Assembly: GCA_023489135.1 (NCBI GenBank)
Contig: JAMDCE010000522.1
Span: 1 to 5,521, forward strand
Reading direction: 5' to 3'
DNA from: Chloroflexota bacterium
GTDB taxonomy: Bacteria > Chloroflexota > Chloroflexia > JAMDCE01
Length of the DNA stretch: 5,521 bases
Positions 1-5,521 of this stretch are shown piece by piece; the stretch's first letter is position 1, and the number at the start of each line of letters is the position of its first letter. The position numbers and the translations under genes were made by a program. Below the pieces are notes generated by a model, which ran no database searches, was not told where the DNA came from, and saw only the letters and a program-made list of their open reading frames with translations.

Positions 1-1
1 T

Positions 2-1321
2 AGCTCCGAGGAGCAGAAAAGACCCTACATCACGGCGGTCAAGGACGTCGTCAAAGGATTGACCCACGACGTCAAAACCAGCGTGCAGAACAAGCTGATC
101 GCCGAGCTCGACCCCAAAATGGACCTGTCTAATACCGCTCAGGTGCGGAGAAGCATCGAGGAGCTTTTCAACATTATTCTCGAGCACGAAGGCATCGTGC
201 TGACCCGGGCGGAGAGGTTGCGCCTGTTCGAGCAGATCGCCGCCGAGATACTCGGGTTTGGGCCGATCGAGCCGCTGCTGGCAGACGAATCCATCACCGA
301 AATCATGGTGAACGGCCCCAATCGCGTGTACGTCGAGCAGAACGGGAAGATTCACAAAGTCGACGTAGCCTTCGAGGATGACCAGCACGTAATGCGCATT
401 ATTGACCGGATCATCTCCCCTCTGGGACGACGTTGCGATGAGAGCCAGCCGATGGTGGACGCCAGGCTTCCGGACGGATCGCGCGTCAACGCCATCATCC
501 CCCCTATCTCGCTGGTGGGACCGGTGCTGACCATCCGGAAATTCTCCAAAATCCCACTCACGGTCGACGACCTGATTCGCTTCGGCACCCTCACCACCGA
601 GGTGGTCGAGTTTTGCCGAGCTTGCGTGGGCTCCCGATTGAACGTCGTGGTGTCGGGTGGTACCGGATCAGGCAAGACCACTCTCCTGAACATCCTCTCT
701 TCTTTCATATCGGACGACGAGCGAATCGTGACCATCGAGGACGCGGCAGAGCTTCAGCTTCGCCAGGCGCATGTGGTGACCCTGGAAAGCCGTCCCGCCA
801 ACATCGAGGGCAAGGGTCAGATCGCCATCCGTGACCTGGTAGTCAACGCCCTGCGAATGCGGCCCGACAGGATAGTGGTCGGTGAGTGTCGCAGTCGCGA
901 GGCCCTCGATATGCTGCAGGCAATGAATACCGGCCACGACGGCTCCCTGACCACCGCCCACTCTAACGGTCCTCGCGACACCATCTCCAGACTAGAGACG
1001 ATGGTGCTGATGGCCGGTATGGAACTGCCACTCAAAGCCATTCGGGAGCAGATTGCGTCCGCTCTGGACCTGATAGTCCACGTCGAGCGCCTGCGCGATG
1101 GCAGCCGAAGAGTGGTCAACGTCACCGAGGTTCAGGGAATGGAAGGGGATGTGATAGTGTTGCAGGACGTGTTCGTGTTCGAGCAAACCGATATTGAGAA
1201 CGGCAGAATCATTGGAAGGCTTAAGGCGACCGGAGTAAGGCCGAAGTTCACGCCCAAGCTGGAAGCATCCAACTTCTACCTGTCGCCCGCGATCTTCGGG
1301 TTCGACTCACGTTATCTGTGA
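2..1321 (+). CDS. cpaF: CpaF/TadA-family pilus assembly ATPase (5' end outside window)
   Basis: Hexameric secretion ATPase of the Tad/Flp pilus machine, in the VirB11/PulE family. It acts at the cytoplasmic face of the inner membrane and powers pilus assembly through TadB/TadC. Counting from the first visible codon (439 residues seen), the sequence shows a Walker A GGTGSGKTT at 219-227, an Asp box TIEDAAEL at 244-251, a Walker B-like RIVVGECR at 290-297 with its catalytic Glu, and a His box TGHDGSLTTAHSNG at 310-323. The N-terminal part has the family segment FGPIEPLLADESITEIMVNG. The frame is open from base 2. A TTG at 59 could be called as the start, but it has only AAAGGA directly abutting it, and the preceding residues (ending AVKDVVKG) look like CpaF helix. 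The true start is therefore probably upstream. The C-terminus (RPKF... ending in SRYL) is complete. It is the first visible gene of the cpaF-tadB-tadC run. Function is very secure; the start is unknown. Confidence 0.96.
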   Translation, partial: SSEEQKRPYITAVKDVVKGLTHDVKTSVQNKLIAELDPKMDLSNTAQVRRSIEELFNIILEHEGIVLTRAERLRLFEQIAAEILGFGPIEPLLADESITEIMVNGPNRVYVEQNGKIHKVDVAFEDDQHVMRIIDRIISPLGRRCDESQPMVDARLPDGSRVNAIIPPISLVGPVLTIRKFSKIPLTVDDLIRFGTLTTEVVEFCRACVGSRLNVVVSGGTGSGKTTLLNILSSFISDDERIVTIEDAAELQLRQAHVVTLESRPANIEGKGQIAIRDLVVNALRMRPDRIVVGECRSREALDMLQAMNTGHDGSLTTAHSNGPRDTISRLETMVLMAGMELPLKAIREQIASALDLIVHVERLRDGSRRVVNVTEVQGMEGDVIVLQDVFVFEQTDIENGRIIGRLKATGVRPKFTPKLEASNFYLSPAIFGFDSRYL

Positions 1322-1338
1322 GGGATTGGCGGTAGATT

Positions 1339-2304
1339 ATGTTAACCGTGTCTTCGGCCATCGCTATTCTGGCCTTTGTGAGCATCATAGCCGTCTTTCT
1401 GGGGCTCCATCGGGTGCTGGCAGTGCGCGTAGACGTAGCTTCCAGACTGGGCACGCGCCGGGGGAATCTCCGTTCCACCTCCAGCGAGCCAACTTACGTC
1501 TCCCCGCTCGGGGCTCGAATGGAAAGGGCCATTGGAGATAAGGGATTCGCCACCAGGCTTCAAAGGGAGTTGGCCAAAGCGAACCTCAAGCTTACGGTAT
1601 CCGAGTTCCTGATGCTCAATCTGGTCTGCATACTGGTCCTTTTTGTTCTAGCTTATCTCGTGTCCCAGAACCTCGGGCTCGCTCTGCTTGGCGCCGTGGC
1701 AGGATTCTACCTGCCCAAGCTCTACCTCAAGCAGAGACAGAGAGGCCGTCTGAAAGCTTTCAACAATCAGCTGGGTGACACCATAATGCTCATATCAAAC
1801 TCGCTGCGGTCCGGCTACTCCCTGCTCCAATCATTAGAGCTGGTCGCCCGAGAATCCCCCGATCCCATTGGTGATGAATTCAGCCGGGTGGTGCGCGAGG
1901 TCAACCTTGGCCTATCGCCGGAGGAGGCTCTGGCCCACCTTGTCGCCCGAATCGATAGCGAGGACCTCGATCTTATGGTAACGGCCATCAACGTACAGCA
2001 CGAGGTCGGAGGTAACCTGGCGCAAGTCCTGGACAGCATCGCCAGCACCATCAGGGAAAGAGTACGCATCAAAGGGGAGATCAAGTCTCTCACCGCTCAG
2101 CAGACGCTGGGAGGCTACGTCATAGCTTTCTTGCCGGTGGCGCTGGGGGTTATTCTGTTTCTGCTCAACTCCCGGTACATGATGCAGCTCTTCTCTTTTG
2201 AGAAGCTCATATGTATGCCCGTAATTACCTTGCCCATCTGCTCCGGGGTTCTTATCATCCTCGGATTCATCTCGATTCGAAAGATTACGCAGATAGAGGT
2301 GTGA
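1339..2304 (+). CDS. tadB: TadB-like pilus assembly inner-membrane platform protein
   Basis: Type II secretion F-domain (T2SSF) protein that, with TadC, forms the inner-membrane platform on which the CpaF ATPase acts. The 321 residues match the usual TadB size. Hydrophobic segments are seen at about 4-24, 91-108, 112-128, 258-276 and 292-313. The cytoplasmic helical T2SSF domain spans about 145-255 and includes the typical LGDTIMLISNSLRSGYSLLQ stretch at 145-164 and the HEVGGNLAQVLDSIA stretch near 221-235. The start is well fixed: an in-frame TAG lies at 1333-1335 and the ATG at 1339 is the first ATG after it. No strong Shine-Dalgarno is present (only AGGG at 1321-1324, too far away, and a weak GGCGGTAG), so translation is probably coupled to cpaF, whose stop lies 17 bases before. 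TadB versus TadC is assigned from gene order and from the position of the T2SSF domain; the family itself is secure. Confidence 0.93.
   Translation: MLTVSSAIAILAFVSIIAVFLGLHRVLAVRVDVASRLGTRRGNLRSTSSEPTYVSPLGARMERAIGDKGFATRLQRELAKANLKLTVSEFLMLNLVCILVLFVLAYLVSQNLGLALLGAVAGFYLPKLYLKQRQRGRLKAFNNQLGDTIMLISNSLRSGYSLLQSLELVARESPDPIGDEFSRVVREVNLGLSPEEALAHLVARIDSEDLDLMVTAINVQHEVGGNLAQVLDSIASTIRERVRIKGEIKSLTAQQTLGGYVIAFLPVALGVILFLLNSRYMMQLFSFEKLICMPVITLPICSGVLIILGFISIRKITQIEV
2295..2300 (+). promoter_or_regulatory. ribosome binding site of tadC
   Basis: AGAGGT lies inside the last codons of tadB, with GAGG at 2296-2299 placed 8 bases before the ATG at 2308. It supports that ATG as the tadC start and means tadC initiation is embedded in the end of tadB. 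Confidence 0.65.
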
Positions 2305-2307
2305 GCG

Positions 2308-3222
2308 ATGGCGGGATTAATTGCCCTTCTAGCCGGGTTAACAGTACTGGTCTTGATCGTGGGATTGGCAAACCTCCAGGCGGGCAACAAGGCCCTTAAA
2401 GCTCGCCTGTCCCTTTACGCCGTTCCCGCGCGTACCTTGGAGGAGTACGAGCTCAGCCAACCGTTTCAGGAGAGAATCGTCGCCCCCATCGTCCAGGGCG
2501 CCGCTCGCTTTGTAATTGGCCTGACTCCCCCCAAGACGGTGGAGGACATCCGGCGAAGGCTCGTTCTGGCCGGCAACCCTTATGGGATGGACGTCCGCGA
2601 TTTCCTGGGAGTCAAGGGGCTCCTGGCTTTGACCCTTGGCAGCCTGGTCTTTCTGTCGTTTATCAGAACCGGCATGGTTCTTCACGCCCTGCTATTCGGC
2701 GGCCTACTGGGCGCCCTGGGATTCTACACCCCCAATATCTGGCTCGGCGCACGAATCAGCAGGCGCAAGAAGGAGATAACCAGGTCCCTTCCCGATGCCC
2801 TCGATCTCCTGACCGTCTGCGTCGAGGCCGGATTGGGTTTCGATTCGGCGATACTGAAGCTTACCCAGAAATGGGACAACGCCCTCTCCCGTGAGTTCAG
2901 CCGCGTCCTGTCGGAGACCAGAATGGGCAAATCCCGGCGCGAGGCGCTGCGAAACCTGGTCAATCGAACCGACGTGAGCGACGTCAACACTTTCGTCAGC
3001 GCCATTATTCAGGCGGACCAGCTGGGAGTAAGCATCAGCAACGTGCTGCGGATTCAGTCCGAGCAAATGAGATTGAAGCGGCGCCAGCGCGCGGAGGAAT
3101 TGGCTCATCAGGCAGCCATCAAGATGATCTTTCCCATGATCTTCCTGATGTTCCCTTCAATCTACGTTATTGTCCTCGGCCCGGCCATTCCTCAAATAAT
3201 GAAGGGCTTCGGCGGGCATTAG
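2308..3222 (+). CDS. tadC: TadC-like pilus assembly inner-membrane platform protein
   Basis: Second T2SSF-domain platform protein of the Tad pilus machine, the expected partner of TadB and CpaF. It has 304 residues. Hydrophobic segments are seen at about 3-21, 102-119, 122-142 and 272-292. The conserved T2SSF domain runs from about 163 to 290 and begins with LPDALDLLTVCVEAGLGFDS (161-180), a signature of TadC. It continues with the QADQLGVSISNVLRIQSEQM segment (235-254) and ends in the membrane segment FPMIFLMFPSIYVIVLGP. The ATG at 2308 has a good ribosome binding site and lies 3 bases after the tadB stop, in the same reading frame. The gene ends with TAG at 3220-3222, which overlaps the TAA of the convergent kinase gene. 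No further pilus gene follows on this strand, so the operon ends here. Confidence 0.94.
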   Translation: MAGLIALLAGLTVLVLIVGLANLQAGNKALKARLSLYAVPARTLEEYELSQPFQERIVAPIVQGAARFVIGLTPPKTVEDIRRRLVLAGNPYGMDVRDFLGVKGLLALTLGSLVFLSFIRTGMVLHALLFGGLLGALGFYTPNIWLGARISRRKKEITRSLPDALDLLTVCVEAGLGFDSAILKLTQKWDNALSREFSRVLSETRMGKSRREALRNLVNRTDVSDVNTFVSAIIQADQLGVSISNVLRIQSEQMRLKRRQRAEELAHQAAIKMIFPMIFLMFPSIYVIVLGPAIPQIMKGFGGH

Positions 3223-4859
3223 ATTTGCGCCAGGGGCAGGCTGAAGTAGAAGGTGCTCCCCTTACCGGGCTCGCTCTCGACCCAGATGCGTCCCCGGTGC
3301 TCCTCGACGATCAATCTGCAAATGTACAGGCCCAATCCCAGGCCCTCCGCTTTTTTCCCCGTCTTGGCCCGGTAGAACCGCTGGAACAGGTGAGGCAAGT
3401 CTTCGGCGGGGATGCCGAATCCTTGATCGGAAACGGATACGACGGCCTCCCCCTCGACTCGCCGGACGCGGATCACCACCGGCGAATCCGGCGAAGAGTA
3501 CTTCAGGGCGTTGGTGATCAAGTTGACCAGTACCCGCTCGATGCGCTCCAGATCCACCAGCACGGGAGGCACCCATTCCGAACCGAGCACCTTGATGCGC
3601 GCCTGGTCCTGGACCGCGCCGGTTCGAGCGGCGATTTCGGAAACCAGGGGCAGGATGTCGGTTACGTCTCGGTTGAGCTCGAGCTGACCCGACTCCAGGC
3701 GAGAGGATTCCACTAGATCTTGAATCATGGCATTCAGTCGATTGGCATTGTTGAAAATAGTCTCGGCGCTGGCAGACTCTCGTTCGAGGCCCTTTTGGAG
3801 GAGGAAGCGCTGCAGCAACTGAGCGTGGCCGATCAATCCGGCCAGCGGGTTGCGGAGGTCGTGTCCGATGAGCCTGACGTATTCCTCCCTGGTCCTATCC
3901 GCCTCTATCCTCTCGGTAACGTCGGTGAACACCGCCACCCCGGCCACGATACGCCCTTCGCCATCGCGAATGGGAGCCGAGCTGGTGCTCACGGTGCAGG
4001 TGCTCCCATCTCCCCGCCTGAATTCGATCTCCTCGCCGATCACCACTTCCCCGCTGGCGATTGACCGCGCCAGAGGCCATTCCTTAGGCTCATACGGCGT
4101 CCCGTCCGCAGGGTGGAAACACGGACACCGGGTCAGGTCCGCGAGGCTGCCAGACGATTGGGCGGGACGGTACCAAATGGACTCCACTCGCTCGTTGCCG
4201 AGGATGACCTTTTCCGACGCCGCTTCGACGACTATTACGCCTGAAGGCATCTGGCGGAGCACCGCCTCCAGCAGCGCCCGCTCGGTCTCCAATTGCTGAA
4301 GCAGGAGCTCGCGCTCTCTTTCGACGCGCTTGCGCTCGGATATCTCGGCCTGCAACCCTACATTGGCTGCCGCAAGCTCCGCCGTACGCTCCTCAACCCG
4401 CACCTCCAATTCGGCGTGTGCCAGGCGCAGCTCCTCGTGCGCTCGGCGCAACGCTTCGTCCGCCACCCGGCCCTCCCTCCGGACCACGGCCTCGCGCAGC
4501 TCCCGCTGAATGGCCGGGATAAGCCGTGCCAGATTCCCCTTGACTATGTAGTCGTGTGCACCGGCCTTCATGGCGTCGACCGCGGTATCCTCGCCGACCT
4601 TGCCGGAGAGCAGTATAAATGGCACGTCCAGGCCCTTTTCTCTCACCTGTTGGAGCGCCGCCAAGCCGCTGAAGCGTGGCATCACGTAGTCGGCGATGAT
4701 GATATCCCACTGTTGCCCGGCTAAGGCTTGATTCATCGCCTCCGGCGTGTCCACTTGCTCAAAGACCGGATCGTAGCCACCCTGGCGCAGCTCCCGCAGC
4801 AGCAGCTCGGCGTCGATCTCAGAATCTTCGATGATTAGAACACGTATCGCCGTCGCCAT
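3219..4859 (-). CDS. receiver-PAS-histidine kinase hybrid
   Basis: Soluble signalling protein of 546 residues with no membrane segment or signal peptide. Domains in order are: a receiver (about 5-120) with acidic pair E11/D12, phosphoacceptor D57 in IIIADYVMP, S85 and K107; a charged coiled-coil linker (about 118-200) with the familiar NVGLQAEISERKRVE stretch; a PAS domain (about 200-318) ending in VFTDVTERIEADR; and a HisKA helix pair with H333 in the H-box GHDLRNPL. The HATPase domain has N-box NLITNALKYS (446-455), G1 SDQGFGIP (477-484), F-box LFQRFYR (491-497) and G2 GLGLGLYI (506-513). All catalytic motifs are intact. The receiver's LLSGKVGEDTAV and AGAHDYIVKGNLARL are typical of Rcp1-like receivers paired with phytochrome-type kinases. 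It probably takes phosphate from the kinase encoded upstream and relays to an unseen regulator; that is inference. An in-frame TAG sits directly before the ATG at 4859, fixing the start. Confidence 0.95.
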   Translation of the reverse strand: MATAIRVLIIEDSEIDAELLLRELRQGGYDPVFEQVDTPEAMNQALAGQQWDIIIADYVMPRFSGLAALQQVREKGLDVPFILLSGKVGEDTAVDAMKAGAHDYIVKGNLARLIPAIQRELREAVVRREGRVADEALRRAHEELRLAHAELEVRVEERTAELAAANVGLQAEISERKRVERERELLLQQLETERALLEAVLRQMPSGVIVVEAASEKVILGNERVESIWYRPAQSSGSLADLTRCPCFHPADGTPYEPKEWPLARSIASGEVVIGEEIEFRRGDGSTCTVSTSSAPIRDGEGRIVAGVAVFTDVTERIEADRTREEYVRLIGHDLRNPLAGLIGHAQLLQRFLLQKGLERESASAETIFNNANRLNAMIQDLVESSRLESGQLELNRDVTDILPLVSEIAARTGAVQDQARIKVLGSEWVPPVLVDLERIERVLVNLITNALKYSSPDSPVVIRVRRVEGEAVVSVSDQGFGIPAEDLPHLFQRFYRAKTGKKAEGLGLGLYICRLIVEEHRGRIWVESEPGKGSTFYFSLPLAQI

Positions 4860-4863
4860 CTAT

Positions 4864-4870
4864 CCTCTCC
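4864..4870 (-). promoter_or_regulatory. ribosome binding site of the receiver-PAS-kinase gene
   Basis: On the minus strand GGAGAGG stands 4 bases before the ATG (7 bases if GGAG is taken as the core). It is a strong Shine-Dalgarno and suggests independent, efficient initiation of this gene rather than reliance on coupling to the upstream kinase. Confidence 0.7.
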
Positions 4871-4892
4871 GTCGCATTTAGTGCCCATCCAA

Positions 4893-4934
4893 CAATTGTG
4901 GCGCGGTCCGACCCGTCGGACCGCGCCACAATTG
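4893..4934 (-). terminator. perfect 20-bp inverted repeat; likely terminator or intercistronic hairpin
   Basis: The arms 4893-4912 and 4915-4934 are exact reverse complements around a central CC. In RNA this gives a stem of about 19 base pairs with a four-base loop and a very GC-rich core (GGCGCGGTCCGA). It starts 4 bases after the stop codon of the upstream kinase gene on the minus strand, which is the usual place for a terminator. The sequence after it (TTGGATGGGC) has no run of Ts, so it is not a textbook Rho-independent terminator. It could instead be an attenuator or an mRNA-stabilising hairpin between the two kinase genes, or a binding site for a dimeric regulator. Both ends carry CAATTG, itself a palindrome. 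The structure is certain; the function is not. Confidence 0.6.
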
Positions 4935-4938
4935 AGGG

Positions 4939-5521
4939 TTACCGAATAGGCTCTTGCAGAGTGAAGTAGAACGTTGCGCCTTGTTCCACCGCCCCTTCAG
5001 CCCAGATTCTCCCTCCGTGCCGGCGAACTATTCGCATCACGGTGGCCAGGCCGATGCCCGTGCCGGGAAACTCCTTCGAGCCGTGGAGACGTTGAAATGG
5101 AACGAAGAGCTTGTCCGCGTAGGTCGCGTCGAAGCCTGCGCCGTCGTCGCGGACGAAATAGGCTTTCTTTCCGCCCTCCTCTGTGACCCCGAAGTGAATG
5201 GTCGCCTTGGGACGTTTGGCGGTGAACTTCCAGGCGTTGCCCAGCAGGTTCTCCAAGACGACCCGCAGCAATTGCGGATCCCCTTCGGCGGTCACCCCAT
5301 CGGCGCAAACGAATTTCATCTCGCGCTCCGGCTGGGCGCTGCGAAGCCCGGCAGCAACCTCCCTCGCCATTTCGCTGAGATCGAGCGGCTCGCGCCGTAT
5401 TTCGTTGCGGCTGAGACGCGAGAGGTCCAAGAGACCGTCGATGAGCAGCGACATACGCCCGGTAGCCGTGAACACACGTTGCAGGTATCCCTGTCCTGTG
5501 GCGTCCAGCCTATCCCCATAT
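4939..5521 (-). CDS. histidine kinase, phytochrome-like HisKA/HATPase C-terminus (5' end outside window)
   Basis: C-terminal part of a sensor histidine kinase; the sensory region and the H-box histidine lie beyond the right edge. 193 residues are visible, counted from the codon at 5518-5520. The first ones ([16 protein letters not shown], then [17 protein letters not shown]) are the second half of a HisKA dimerisation domain of the phytochrome-like class, where GRM..LIDGLL.LSR is characteristic. The HATPase domain follows with N-box [12 protein letters not shown] (89-100), G1 VRDDGAGFD (124-132), F-box LFVPFQRLH (138-146) and G2 GTGIGLATV (153-161), and the protein ends [12 protein letters not shown] at 5475 could be taken as a start, but coding continues clearly upstream, so it is internal. 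It is transcribed towards the receiver-PAS-kinase gene 79 bases downstream and is its likely phosphodonor partner. No receiver or output domain follows its kinase core. Confidence 0.93.
   Translation of the reverse strand, partial: YGDRLDATGQGYLQRVFTATGRMSLLIDGLLDLSRLSRNEIRREPLDLSEMAREVAAGLRSAQPEREMKFVCADGVTAEGDPQLLRVVLENLLGNAWKFTAKRPKATIHFGVTEEGGKKAYFVRDDGAGFDATYADKLFVPFQRLHGSKEFPGTGIGLATVMRIVRRHGGRIWAEGAVEQGATFYFTLQEPIR

Noticed and set aside
59..61. TTG as the start codon of cpaF
   Set aside because: The frame is open back to base 2 with CpaF-like residues, and the only purine-rich stretch abuts the TTG with no spacer, so an upstream start is more likely.
2704..3108. 134-codon minus-strand open frame inside tadC
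   Set aside because: It is a shadow of the conserved T2SSF domain on the other strand, with no independent evidence of coding.
3225..3716. 163-codon plus-strand open frame starting 3 bases after tadC, which could look like a fourth operon gene
   Set aside because: It is antisense to the HATPase domain of the kinase hybrid, whose motifs are all intact. The translation shows no recognisable domain and is rich in residues expected from GC-rich shadow frames.
4293..4724. 143-codon plus-strand open frame opposite the receiver and coiled coil
   Set aside because: It is antisense to a clearly functional receiver domain with D57, S85 and K107; no family resemblance or convincing ribosome binding site.
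4871..4900. Promoter for the receiver-PAS-kinase gene on the minus strand (TTGTTG and TAAATG)
   Set aside because: The two boxes are only 9 bases apart, far below the 16-18 needed for a sigma-70 promoter, and no other convincing pair is visible in the gap.
5473..5475. GTG as the start of the right-hand kinase
   Set aside because: Coding continues upstream to the window edge with a recognisable HisKA helix ([14 protein letters not shown]), so the GTG is an internal valine codon.

Overview
The window is high-GC bacterial DNA that is almost entirely coding. The best reading is a free-living environmental bacterium. A Chloroflexota-like lineage is suggested by the style of the Tad proteins and of the receiver-PAS-kinase architecture, but that is recognition by resemblance, not proof.

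Layout. Bases 2-3222 on the + strand carry three tightly packed genes of a Tad/Flp-type (type IVc) pilus assembly machine: the secretion ATPase CpaF/TadA (its 5' end lies outside the window), then the two inner-membrane platform proteins TadB and TadC. TadB follows CpaF by 17 bases and TadC follows TadB by 3 bases, so they are almost certainly one transcript. Bases 3219-5521 on the - strand carry two signalling genes. The first transcribed is a histidine kinase, cut by the right window edge. It is followed, after a 79-base gap, by a 546-residue protein with an N-terminal receiver domain, a coiled coil, a PAS domain and a complete histidine kinase core. The two blocks converge, and their stop codons overlap by four bases (3219-3222).

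How the genes work together. CpaF hydrolyses ATP in the cytoplasm and drives the TadB/TadC platform, which extrudes or retracts Flp-type pilin fibres used for attachment. No pilin, prepilin peptidase, secretin or TadD-like gene is visible, so these must lie upstream of the window or elsewhere. The two kinases look like a phosphotransfer chain: the upstream kinase is of the phytochrome-like type that usually pairs with Rcp1-like receivers, and the next gene starts with such a receiver. No DNA-binding output domain is present, and a link between the signalling pair and the pilus is only positional.

The only non-coding stretch of note is the 79-base gap at 4860-4938. It holds a perfect 20-base inverted repeat, probably a terminator or intercistronic hairpin, and a good ribosome binding site. 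I see no RNA genes, mobile elements, CRISPR arrays or clearly new system. This is an ordinary, well-formed region with a few structural points worth checking.
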